64,000 bases of DNA. Source: Ichthyophis bannanicus. Taxonomy: Eukaryota; Chordata; Amphibia; Gymnophiona; Ichthyophiidae. The position numbers and the translations under genes were made by a program. Where the stretch lies: NCBI GenBank assembly GCA_033557465.1, contig CM066033.1, positions 586,798,438 through 586,862,437 of the forward strand, read 5' to 3'. Under the pieces are notes generated by a model, which worked only from the letters and a program-made list of their open reading frames with translations, did not search any database and had not been told where the DNA came from. Below, in pieces: positions 36,956 through 47,506 of the stretch; position 1 is the first letter of the stretch; each line of letters starts with the position of its first letter.

Positions 36956-37709
36956 TCCTGGCACCCCCGCCGCCCCTGGGGGATACGTATGCCCACCATC
37001 TGCCACCCACTGTCCTCCCAGTACTTTACATTGCCCACACCCAGTGCTGTGGTACAGTTGTCCACAACATGTTTGTCAACAGTACTAGCAGCCACATGAT
37101 CTGGCCGCAGATATGGCACGTCCAGGAGCCTCCAGCCCTCACCCTCAATCACCTGTGCAGTGGCAGTAACCCATGGCCAATCTAGTGTTAGGGTGACATT
37201 AGTATCTCTGGACATACGAAATGCATGTCAACCTGAGGCACCTTGCAGGCCGCAGGGCAAACTAACCTAGGGAACCGTGACATTGTTATGCCACTGTGAA
37301 CAACGGCAAAATATCCCAGGGAGCCCACGAGGATGACCTGTCCAGGTGTGCCCAGTACGGTGCGCTGCCTAGGGACCCCGATAAAGTGCCGTAGAACGTG
37401 CCTCAGAAGGCACCTGATGAGCATCCTATATGGCACCGCACAATATGGCACCCAGTAACATGCCTACTAAGGCACAGTAGCACAATATACCATAGAAAGA
37501 ACCCACGAACGCGCCATGTTCTGAAGGGCAGTATTGGGAGACATATAATGTGCTATTAGGGCTGGGGAGACCCAGGACACGCTCCTTAGCATATCGTTGC
37601 GTAAGGAACGCTCCAAGGCACCGTAATCAATGTTAGCCTAACACGCGCCTGAGGCCCAGATGGCTGAAAGCCTGACACGCTGTAACGTCAGGCCTCAATG
37701 CCCACAAGA

Positions 37710-39290
37710 ACTTTCACAACTCTGCCAAATCCCCAGGATGCTGCAGGTTGCATCACAGAGGTCTATGATCCATCCTGGTGATATGTCACCTGCTCTTGTT
37801 TAAGTTTCACAGGTCTGCCAGACCCCCAGGATGCATCAGGCCTCATTACAGAGGTCTATTATCCCTTCTGGTGTTATGGTACCTGCTCCTGTTTAAGTTG
37901 CACAGATGTGCCAAATCCCCAGGATGCCCCAGACCTCATTACAGAGGTCTATTATCCATCCTGGTGTTATGGTACCTGCTCTTGTTTACGTTTCTCAGGT
38001 CTTCCATATTCCCGGGATGCCCCAGGCCTCATTACAGAAGTCCACTATTCATCTTGGTGTTATGGTACCTGCTCCTGTTTACGTTTCCCAGGTCTGGCAA
38101 ATCCGCAGGATGCTCCAGGCCACATCACAGAGGTCTATGATCCATGCTGGTGTTATGTCAGCTGCTCCTGTTTAAGTTGCATAGATGTGCCAATTCCCCA
38201 GGATGCACCAGGCCTCAATACAGAGGGCTATTATCCATCCTGGTGTTATGGTACCTGCTCCTGTTTACGTTACCCAGGTCTGCCATATCCCCAGGATGCC
38301 CCAGGTCTCACTACAGAGGCCCACTATTCATCCTGGTGTTATAGTACCTGCTCTTGTTTAGGTTTCACAGGTCTGCCAGACCCACAGGATGCTCCAGGCC
38401 TCATTAGAGAGGTCTATTATCCATCCTGGTGTTATGGTACCTGCTCCTGTTTACGTTTTTCAGGTCTGGCAAATCCCCAGGATGCTCCAGGCTGCATCAC
38501 AGAGGTCTATGATCCATCCTGGTGGTATGTCACCTGTTCTTGTTTAGGTTTCACAGGTCTGCCAGACCCCCAGGATGCATCAGGCCTCATTACAGAGGTC
38601 TATTATCAATCCTGGTGTTATGGTACCTGCTCTTGTTTACGTTTCACAGGTCTGCCAGACCCACAGGATGCTCCAGGCCTCGTTACAGAGGTCTATTGTC
38701 CCTCCTGGTGTTATGGTACCTGCTCTTGTTTACATTTCCCTGGTCTGCCATATCCCCAGGATGCCCCAGGCCTCACTACAGAGGCCCACTATTCATCCTA
38801 GTGTTATGGTATCTGCTCCTGTTTACGTTTCCCAGGTCTGAAAAATCCCCAGGATGCTCCAGGCAGTATCACAGAGGTCTATGATCCATCCTGGTGGTAT
38901 ATCACCTGCTCTTGTTTAGGTTTCACATGACTGCAAGACCCCCCAGGATGCGTCAGAACCTCATTACAGAGGTCTATTATCCATCCTGGTGTTATGGTAC
39001 CTGCTCTTGTTTACATTTCACAGGTCTGCCAGACCCACAGGATGCTCCAGACCTCGTTACAGAGGTCTATTATCCATCCTGGTGTTATGGTACCTGCTTT
39101 TGTTTACGTTTCACAGGTCTGCCAAATCCCCAGGATGCTGCAGGCCTCATTACAGAGGTCTATTATCCCTCCTGGTGTTATGGTACCTGCTCTTGTTTAA
39201 GTCTCACAGGTCTGCCAGACCCCCAGGATGCCCCAGGCCTCATTACAGAGGTCTATGATCCATCCTGGTGTTATGGTAGGTGCACTGGCT
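37710..39290 (+). repeat. 93-bp tandem array, about 17 units
   Basis: Units of exactly 93 bp, for example starting near 37808, 37901 and 37994. Key phrases are CCCCAGGATGC, TTACAGAGGTCTATTAT, CCATCCTGGTGTTATGG and TACCTGCTCCTGTTTA. Since 93 is divisible by three, each frame gives a 31-residue repeat. One frame is open at 37,908-38,801 (SWCYGTCSCL with three cysteines per unit), is closed by a TAG, then reopens at 38,894-39,292. Other frames are also open, so coding is not established. The array lies between F1 and the Harbinger coding remnant. Confidence 0.9.
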
Positions 39291-39299
39291 GATGTGTGA

Positions 39300-41065
39300 A
39301 GGCCACACATATTGCCATGTTGTGGCTGGAGCCTGCAGGGCATATAGTGGCACATCCCGAGGGCACATTCAGGTGTGGCTGTTGCTGTGTGCAAGGGCCA
39401 CTGGTGAGACACAAGATCATCGCCCACGCCAGTGCATACATTGGCACATGGCTGTGCAGTCTGTGCATATGTTGGACAAGGGTTGCAAACAGGTTTATGG
39501 GTGTAGCAGACATGCTGACATAGTGGTGCATATGTGCGGGAAGTGGCACATGCCCTGCCCCCGGCACACTGTGCATGTATGCTGACACCATGCAGCCCCC
39601 CATGCATGGCACCCATGACCCACAGCATGGCAAAGGTACATATGGTGCGGTGTTGTAGGCCCAAATGCGGATAGGCTGCCGGGGCGGCAATGGGTGCCAG
39701 GGGGTTTGCACACAGGGCATGTAGGGACCAACCTGGACATGCGCAGCCACAATGCAGACATGTGTGTGGCAGGGGAAACAGCTAGTAGTCGACACACAGC
39801 ACACAACAGGGGCAGCCACCTGCAGCATCCAGGTATGTGTGTGGTGCAGCACCGGCTGGCAATGGAGGTCTGTTCCCTAATGTCCCCACACGTTGCTTCC
39901 CCCAAATGTCGAGGACCTGTGCAAGAAGGCCCGTGAGCTGCGAGCCAGGTACCCCCACTCCATGGTGCGGGTGCAGCGGGAACAGCAGGCCCAACGTGAT
40001 GGTGAGTGATGCGGCACATCCCTGTGGGCCAACAGCCTGCAGGGCCACAGGACATGGTTGAATGATGTGCCAGACGTGTGACCGTGGTGGTAATGTACGT
40101 ACCTCTCCCCCACAGCGGCAGCACGTGCAGACGAGGGCCCAGCAGGGCTAGACACTGGAGCCGGGCAGCCAGTGCCGGCTGAAGACAACCCAGAGGGCAT
40201 GTAGGCGGCTGATGGCGGGGAGGCTGAGGAGGAGGGGGACGCCAGAATCAGAGAGGGGGAGGGGGAAAGGGAGGATAGGGGAGTGGGGTGGAGGGGATGG
40301 TGGCTGGGAGCCTGGGGAGGGGGAGGAGGGAGGATGGGGAGAGGAGGGGGGAGGTATGGGGGGAGGAGGGAGAGAGGTGGGAGGTGCCGGGGCAGAGGGG
40401 GAGGTGCCAGGGCAAGGGGGGGATGTATGGGGCAGAGGGAAAGGAGGGGGGAGGTGCGGGGGAGGCTGGGGAGGGGGAGGGGGTGGTAGGTGAGGTGGCA
40501 GGAGGTCTGGGAGGGGGCAGGGGTGGTAGGGGATGGGGATGGGGAGGGGTGGGGGTGGGGGTGAGGGCATGGCCAGTCCCGAGCAGCACAGGCCACCACA
40601 GGTCACTGGGGGCTCCAGCCATCTGCCCCACAGTGCCAGTGATGGCCCCTATCTGGCTGCAGGCCTGCCACACATAGCCGCAGACAGGTGCGCCATACAT
40701 GCAGCCACACAGACAAGGGGGGATGTGTGTCTGTGCGGGTGCATGTGCGGCCTCCGCCTGGCTGCGGCTGTGCATGCCCAGGCACATGCTCAGCGGCAGC
40801 AAACCTATATTCTGGAGCGGGTGCTGGAGACCATGGCCGTGGTGGCTTACTGGCTGCACATGCTGAATGACAGATGTGCAGCAGCCGCAGCTGGCCAGCC
40901 ACCCGGCGATGAGGGCTCCCAGGGGGTGTGAGTGTGGACACCACGCATGCAACCCCTGCCCTGTGCCGGCCCGTGCCCTGGGACTGCCACCACCACCAGT
41001 GACTAGGGAAGGTAGGGCCCATACCCGCACAGGGTCCCACAGCTTTGTCCCCCCCAATAAATACT
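39300..41065 (+). pseudogene. Candidate PIF/Harbinger accessory (Myb-like) gene, decayed exons
   Basis: Two candidate exons join in frame. About 39,905-40,001 (LCKKARELRARYPHSMVRVQ) is followed by GTGAGT; 40,116-40,204 follows CCCCACAG and ends PAEDNPEGM and a stop. The basic, arginine-rich helix followed by an acidic or proline tail is reminiscent of the Myb/SANT-like second protein of Harbinger elements. A second helical block ending in a stop at 40,931 (LERVLETMAVVAYWL) precedes AATAAA near 41,055. Placement next to a Harbinger transposase remnant supports the idea, but no domain was confirmed. Inference only. Confidence 0.3.
40205..40565 (+). repeat. G/A-rich low-complexity tract
   Basis: Almost pure purine (GGGGAGGAGGG-type), strongly strand-asymmetric. 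It creates several overlapping biased frames (Gly/Glu/Arg on plus, Pro/Ser on minus) that are not genes. Confidence 0.85.
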
Positions 41066-44000
41066 GTACATATCTTTGACATACTCACGATAGTCAGTTG
41101 TCCCTTATTGCAACATGTCATTGGGTTGCAAATGATAGGTGTGAGCATATACATGTGCGTCTGTGTGCATGACAATGGTACCATACATGGTACCGTACCT
41201 GTGGCAAGGGCAGGGGACGGGCATGGGCGGCGCCCGATGTAGCACCACAGACGAACACATGTACCAGTGGGTTGCCAAGGACCACCACCATGTTGAGAGG
41301 CATGGTGTCATGCACACCATCCCCAGGCCCCATCCCCAATACTTACATCTGAAACCATATTGCATTGGATGTGCCACCATGAGGGGCCACCCCCCTCGCA
41401 TGGAAGGTACCCGACATGCACCTGTGATACGAGCCAGAGGCACAAGCTCAACATGGCACAAAAGGTACAGCATGCACCCCATGCCGTAGGCATATGCAGA
41501 CCCCCCCCCCCCACCCCCAGCATACCTGATACCTGCAGGTACGGGGAACGGCACCACCTGTAGGAGACAAACAACCTACATGACCAAACCATCTGCCCCA
41601 AACATCGTTCACCGTGTACCAGCAACACCCACATGAGGAGGCCCCAACAGTGCTCACATTTTAGGGGCACTCAACAGCTCCACCACCACCCTGCCAGACC
41701 ACATATGCAACATAACGCCATGTGTCCAGAATCACACCTCTCAGGCCAGTTCCCGACTCAACCATACCCAGCACTGGATGCAGTCAGGCTCGGCCCCAAT
41801 GGCGGGCCATGACAGATAGCACACCGCCAACATGGCGCCATGTTGCATATGTAGACCGGCCGTAGAGTGGTTGAGCCCTGTACAGTCCCTACGATGGGAG
41901 CAGAGGTGGGGGCACATCACTGTGACTACAAATGGAGGACATAGGATGCTGTAGGTGGGAGACGGATCAGGCATATAGGTGCAGTGGCCCACCAAACTGT
42001 GTTGATGGCCACCACACCTCAAGATATGTAGTCGGAAGGGTGGCCCGCTGATGCATATCCCCTGAGGTAGGCGCAATACTGATAGGTAGGCCTGTTGAGC
42101 TGGTAGATCTAGCTTGTCTAAAGCATGCACAAGGGTATGCCACACCGCGGGAGGGGGATCCCCCCATGGTGACACATCCAACACTGAATAGTGGGGAGCC
42201 CCTATATGAGGGGGTGGGTATGAGGGGTGTTTCCAGGGAGTCACCCTACCAGTATCCCTCCAATGGGCCCTGTGACCTACACCAGTGCACACATGGCACA
42301 GCGTCTGGCATGGGTGGCACACAGTACCCACATTCATGGGATTGAGCCAGGACAGTGCACACACCCCCTGTGTTGCATGTTGTGGACAGTGGATGGCGTA
42401 CCAGTGGGTCTGTGTGCCATGTCTATATGTCTGTCCATGTCCTATCCTAACTGCACCTACCGGCCATACCTAGTTGCAACTGGCTGGTGTGGTAACAACA
42501 GCCACAGCCATGGTGTAGTGTATGATGGCATAAGGGGTCAACACAAACACCATCACGCACAGGACAGGGACGGCATGGAGCAGTAGTGGTGGGACGTGCA
42601 AGGGTACAGCCAGTAGTCGTGAGGGTGATGACACAGGGTGGACAGTGCAATGCACGTGGACATGGGGATGGCGGACAAGGGGCGAGCAGGATGGTGGGTT
42701 GGGAGGGGTGGAGAGGTGCTCCAATCACGGTGTGCGAGGGGCAGGGGTGTGGATGGGCGGGGGTGCACATACGAAGAGCAGATGTGGTGTGCCACAGGGC
42801 AGGCATGGGGGGGTCATAGTGCATCCAGGCAGAGGGCAGGGGGGGCCCAGAGACCAGGACCAGGGACACAGGATGCCGAGGGATGGGTGGCGGTCAGGGG
42901 GCCTGGGGTACGGTGTCTAACCCGCACCACTGTGGCAGGGACACATGGGTACAGGGAGGGGGTGGGGAATTACCTGGGCATTGTGTTGGTTCGGGGCACC
43001 GGACCAATGTGCCCTGTGGACAACTATGGGAGATCCACTGTGTACCCAGCAAACAGCTGGGAATCATTGCAGGCCCCATGAGGAGGGGGAGATGTGGCCA
43101 GGCTGTGCAGCATGCATCTGACTATGTACAGCAGTAGTGTTTACACGTCTCAGGAGATGGGCCCGCTGGGGGGGGCACCTCCACGGCACACATCACACTG
43201 ACCAGGACAGGGCAGAGAATGGGACACCAGCAGTGTGCTAACAGAGGTGGATGTGTGGACAGGACAGACAGCGTGGATATGTCACTGGGCGTACAGGGTA
43301 CGATGTCCAACTGATGAGATGTGGACGGCACTGCATGGAGTTGTATCTGGCACCACACCACATGCTGTAAGCAGGTACTAGTGGGGACAGGTGGCGGGGG
43401 GAGCAGAGGGACAGGGGGCGGGGGTCCAGACACTGGCGGGGCAAAGGGGCGGTAGGTGTATTGGGGGGCTGGTGGGTGGGTAGGAGAGGCATGGCTGCTG
43501 CCGCGATCCATGGTAATCCCAGCTAGGGGGGGGACACAGATTGCCCGAGGGGGTGGCATGGGGTCAGTGTCCAGGGTGGCCATGGATAGGGCAGGGTGTA
43601 CATGGGGCTGTCACAATAACCACAGGACACATGACTTCAGGCAGTGCCGCATGTGTGGCCATTTATTTCATGTGTGGTCTGCCGTGCTTTGTGTGCCTCC
43701 TCACACCCCGTGGTGCAGGTGCCACAGCTGCCACTGCTGCTGCTGCTGCTGGCTGACCATGTTGTTCCGAGGGGGTCCCCCGGCCAGCCGCCATATACCC
43801 CGCACTGGCAGCTATGCCCCACGCTGATGCAGCCAGGCCCTTCATCTTGGCCAGGATACCCTCCACCGCCAGCCCCTGGCACTCCACTGCATGGCACATG
43901 TGACACACCTCATGCCACTGCTGGCGCTGCTCTTGAAGGACCGCACGCAATACCTGCTGTACACCTGTGGGGAAGACAAGTTGTGTGCCATGAGACATGG

Positions 44001-44625
44001 TTTGCACCTGCCACCTGTACACATGCAACATCATATACACATGGTAGGACACTCACCCTGTGCATCGCCATGCACCGCTTCAGAGTGCGCCCACATCTCC
44101 CTGATCACCTCCGCCAGGGCAGACCGTGCGTCCCACGTGGCGTGTTGTGGTGCAGCAGGCTCCGCCACCCCGGTGGCTGTAGCGGCAGGTGGCATACTGT
44201 CTTTGGCCGGCCCCTGGCTCGACCCACTGTTGCCCTCCAGAGGTGGTGCTGGACCCCCCCCACCTCCACATGTGCCACAGCTGCCCCTCCTGTCGGCCCT
44301 GCCTCTGGCCCCACATCATCAAGGGGCCACGGCCCAGGGTCTGGGTGCTCCACCCCCTCCTCCATGTCCTCTATGGCATGTATGTCACCTGTGGGGGAAC
44401 AGGGTACACAGCTCAGGTGGCACGTGGCTGCCTGTCTGCCCTTTTCACACCCTATATCTACAGACCATATGGGACGCAGGGCACCCTGGTCAGTGTGCGG
44501 GTACCCAGGCTGCATACATGTGGCCATGGACGTTACCGGTGCAGGGATGTGTGTGGTACTGTCCCATGTCCATGTCCCAGGTGAATGCAGCAGGTCACCG
44601 GTGCCTGCATGTGCATGTGACTGGG
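41066..44625. other. Decayed interior of Harbinger-type sequence, unassigned
   Basis: CA/TG-rich sequence with many overlapping frames on both strands and no recognisable domain. It lies between the candidate accessory exons and the transposase remnant and is probably the mutated interior of the same element. CpG sites appear decayed to TG/CA, suggesting long methylation. Confidence 0.35.
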
Positions 44626-44630
44626 AGCAC

Positions 44631-44888
44631 CCCAATGAGGCCCATTCCTCCAGCCACTCAGTCATTGAGCACACCTTTGGCGTTCTGAAGAGTCACTTCA
44701 GGTGTCTGGATAGGACCGGCGGTGCCTTACAATACAGACCCATGACTGTGGCACATATCATTCTGGCCTGTTGCATCCTGCACAACATTGTTCTCAAGCA
44801 CAATGTCCCAGTCGAAATTAATGAGGATCTGGAGGAAGATCCTGTGTGTCCTCCTGTATGTGGCCATGGTGACACATGTGAGGGGATG
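44631..44888 (+). pseudogene. HARBI1-like: PIF/Harbinger transposase C-terminal fragment
   Basis: The translation reads HSVIEHTFGVLKSHFRCLD, then GGALQYRPMTVAHIILACC and ILHNIV. This is the C-terminal DDE nuclease segment of Harbinger transposases. The E of VIEHTFG corresponds to the last catalytic residue, and the ACCILHN helix closes the domain. The upstream two-thirds with the two aspartates are not found; what precedes is unrelated in sequence. The frame runs into the L2 insertion at about 44,901 and ends there. In the family the enzyme cuts and pastes at 3-bp TWA-type sites and needs a Myb-like partner. Confidence 0.88.
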
Positions 44889-44900
44889 GCAGTCAGGCAA

Positions 44901-45655
44901 CATTTATTTTATTTATTTATTTAGACAGATTTAGTATACTGCTTTATCATTAAATCAAAGCGGTTTAGCACATCAAACAATCGAGGTAATTGTGTGGTCA
45001 GTAACATGCAGTGGGAGATCAAGAAGAGTGATATGGGTTGCAGAGTGCTAGATTTTATCGGTGAGCCATATACAAAGTGAGCAATATACATATATACAAG
45101 ATTAGAGCCATGTGTAAAGGTGATCTTAGATCCGGGCCTGTATTGCGTTGTATTTACTGCACATAGGAGTCAGTTCAGGTGATGTCCTTGTAGTATACTG
45201 TAAATAGAGTTGTTTTAAGTAGCTTTCTGAAGTCCTTTAGGTCTTTGGTTGATCTTAGGTGGTCGGGGAGAGAGTTCCATAGTGCGGGAGCTGCCAGAGA
45301 AAGTGTCCTTCTTGATGTGGCCTAATTTGTTTTGGTGAATTCCTTTGGTGTGCTGATGGTGTCTGAGGTTCCTTTTCTTCTTAGTCTTGTGCTGTGGTCG
45401 GTTTTAATGATTGGTTGTAGGCTGTTAGCTGAGAGGTTGTGTATTATTTTGAAAATGTTTATAAGTACTTTGAAGCGGATTTGAGAGCTGATTGGGAGCC
45501 AGTGCAGGTGGTACAGTATGGGAGTAATGTGGTCGTTCCCTGTGCAGTCTGTTATGATGCATGCAGCGGTGTTCTGTGCTAGCTTTAGAGGTCTTAGAGT
45601 CTGTTTTGGTAGCACCTGGTAGATGGGGTTTGTCACCAGTAGTCGGCCCACAGCC
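44901..45655 (-). pseudogene. L2-clade LINE, 5'-truncated
   Basis: Minus-strand translation: LRPLKLAQNTAACIIT, DHITPILYHLHWLPISSQI, then RTLSLAAPALWNSLPDHL after a stop. This is the C-terminal L2 ORF2. The 3' end at 44,901-44,970 carries the tail stem (GTATACTGCTTTATC ... AAAGCGGTTTAG) and (AAAT)n. It inserted in the Harbinger remnant and ties the dispersed tail motif to an L2 LINE. Confidence 0.88.
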
Positions 45656-45689
45656 TGGGCGTATGGGTTGGACTGCCTGGGGACCCTTA

Positions 45690-46450
45690 TTGAATGAGTT
45701 GAGCAATGCTTTAGGCATGCATTGCTTCCTGGGAGTTGTAGTATTTTCCCTTTCAATAAGAAGCAGTTGTGGTGCGAGTAAAATTGACAGTGTCCGGAAT
45801 TTTCCCAGACCATCTGATAAAAAGCATGTGCGCAGCTTTTTAGGCCTCATAGGATATTACCGCAGATTTATTCCCAGGTTTGCCGAAGAAAGCGCAATCT
45901 TTACAGAAATGCTTAAGAAGAATGCGCCTAACACGGTAAAATGGACTCCAGAGGCGGAGGAAGCTTTTATATCCCTTAAGGAGAAGCTTTGTAGAGCTCC
46001 AGTCCTGAGAGGAGTTGATTTTAGGTTACCCTTTATAGTGCAGACTGATGCCTCGGAAACCGGGTTGGGGGCAGTCATGTCGCAGAAGTTTGAAGGGGTA
46101 GAGCACCCTGTCACCTACCTTAGTAGGAAATTATCTGGTGCCGAAAGAAAGTATTCTACAGTGGAACGGGAATGCCTTGCCATTAAATGGGCTGTGGAGG
46201 CATTGAGGTTCTACCTCACGGGGCACAGATTTCTCCTGATCACTGACCACACTCCGTTGAAATGGCTCAGTCACATGAAAAATAATAATGCTCGTTTAAC
46301 AAGATGGCATTTAGCGCTACAAGCTTTTAACTTTGAGGTACAGCATAGACCAGGGAAGTTACATGGCAACGCTGATGCGTTATCTAGGATTACGTGCTGG
46401 CAGACTAAGAAATCTGCAGCTCGTAATATCTTAAGGGGGGGGGGGGGATA
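45690..46450 (+). pseudogene. Gmr1-like Ty3/gypsy element: RT thumb, RNase H and polypurine tract
   Basis: From about 45,785 the frame reads FLGLIGYYRRFIPRFAEE (RT thumb), IVQTDASETGLGAVMSQ (RNase H first acidic residue), STVERECLAIKWAVEALR, LITDHTPLKWL and HRPGKLHGNADALSR. The RT palm with its catalytic aspartates is missing. Only about 20 codons separate RNase H from a polypurine tract (46,433-46,448). No integrase lies in between, which fits the Gmr1-type order with integrase before RT. The frame stays open across the tract into the LTR (ARNILRGGGG). A ZNF143-like motif lies near 45,727-45,746. Confidence 0.9.
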
Positions 46451-46800
46451 TGTAATGGGGAAGAGACGTCCTACACCAGATAAGACTAGGCACTCTGTGT
46501 CACACTGTGAACCCAACGTACAGCCCCGGTACCAGCAAGACGTTTCACAACGATTTCTTCAGGGGACCGCTAAAATACTGCAAAAAACGAACAAAACAAA
46601 ATGGTTTGTTTTGTTTTGTTTTGTTCGTTTTTTGCAGTATTTTAGCGGTCCCCTGAAGAAATCGTTGTGAAACGTCTTGCTGGTACCGGGGCTGTACGTT
46701 GGGATCATAGTGTGACACAGAGTGCCTAGTCCTCTTTGGAAGTTGAGTACATAGCATATATTGCATTGGCTAATTTACAATTATTTTTTATGTGGAAGCA
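46451..46800 (+). repeat. 3' LTR start of the Gmr1-like element, interrupted
   Basis: Begins TGTAATGGGGAAGAGACG right after the polypurine tract, is broken by a palindromic element at 46,487 and resumes at 46,729. The end of the LTR is not defined. Confidence 0.6.
46487..46728. mobile_element. 242-bp palindromic element
   Basis: Arms of about 110 bp are reverse complements, from TAGGCACTCTGTGTCACA to TGTGACACAGAGTGCCTA, with a TTTTGTTTTGTTTTGTT loop zone. It inserted within the LTR. The arms contain CCCCTGAAGAAATCG and GTGAAACG, motifs also seen in the foldback element at 2.16 kb. Confidence 0.85.
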
Positions 46801-47041
46801 TAATATGGACTAGTGCTCAGTTTGAAAGTGTTTTTCCCTGAGGTCGCTGATGTGATAAAGCACTATTGCTGTGATTTGGCGTATGCCTTAGCAGCAGTGC
46901 TCTTTTTTACTGAGACCTCTTGGGTTGCTTCTGATCCTTCATAGTGGTTAAAGTGAACGATACTACTTTGTTTGGTGTCATTGGAAATCATTCTTAATAT
47001 TAGAGACCAATTAAATTTCTTGTGTGAGCACAGTGTTAAAA

Positions 47042-47506
47042 GCTATAAAGATGTAGCCCACTGGTTACTGCAATGATTGTGGAGGCAGAGGTCATGGGTT
47101 CAATCCTGCAGTGGTGTTATGTAAGAAGGCTGCCTTAGGCAGTTCCTTGTTTTAATTTAAATCAGTGCTGTCTGAGGCATTTCCTTTTTTAATTTAAATC
47201 AGTGCCGTAGCCTAAGGTGCCGCATAAGGCGCCCTATAAGGCACTCCATAGAGCACATTATAAAGTGCACTGTCCGCTAAGGCACCTTAAAATGTGTCCT
47301 ATAGGGCGCTCTATAGGGCGCCTTATAGGGTGCCTTATGAGGCACCTTAGGCTAGGGCACTGTGAGGGTGTTTTTGCTGGCAGCACTGAGTTAAAATAAA
47401 AGGAAAAGCCTCAGATAGCCTTATTAAATAACACCACTGTGGGATCAAACCCATGATTTCTGCCTTCACAATCATTAAAGTAACCAGTTGGCTACATCTC
47501 TATAGC
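47042..47506. repeat. Palindrome with two mirrored tRNA-like modules
   Basis: Bases 47,042-47,135 are the reverse complement of about 47,415-47,506. Each arm has an A-box-like TAGCCCACTGG (47053; reverse near 47,484-47,494) and a B-box-like GGTTCAATCC (47097; reverse near 47,441-47,451). Spacing is about 44 bases. The centre (47,205-47,350) is a ladder of short palindromes such as AAGGCGCC and CTATAGGGCGC. It forms the inner end of copy R2. Confidence 0.75.

Larger units (their letters stand above)
33196..37650 (+). mobile_element. Large Harbinger-like element, copy F1
   Basis: It starts GGGGTATGTTTACTAAAC at 33196 and aligns with F2 over nearly its whole length (33,440-33,620 with 54,845-55,010; 35,270-36,320 with 56,180-57,250; 36,960-37,300 with 57,250-57,560). 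Two tRNA-like modules are present: type 1 at 34,149-34,205, tandemly duplicated at 34,350-34,400, and type 2 at 35,976-36,030. A perfect 22-bp hairpin lies at 35,581-35,633. The right terminus is not found; homology to F2 fades near 37,500-37,650. A CR1 is inserted at 36,329. No transposase is visible in the copy itself. Confidence 0.8.

Noticed and set aside
37908..38801. 297-residue repeat protein as a confirmed gene
   Set aside because: Other frames of the array are also open and the unit length alone explains this. Kept as a repeat and a finding, not as a CDS.
37710..39290. CRISPR-like array
   Set aside because: Head-to-tail 93-bp units without unique spacers, in a vertebrate genome.
40212..40677. 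Overlapping Gly-rich and Pro-rich frames on both strands
   Set aside because: Pure purine/pyrimidine asymmetry produces them. Nothing is conserved apart from composition.
43644..44600. Long frame upstream of the transposase fragment as part of the same protein
   Set aside because: The translated sequence shows no DDE nuclease blocks. The recognisable homology starts only at about 44,631.
45425..45850. Minus-strand 141-codon frame as a gene
   Set aside because: It spans the L2 fragment in a wrong frame and crosses into the gypsy piece.
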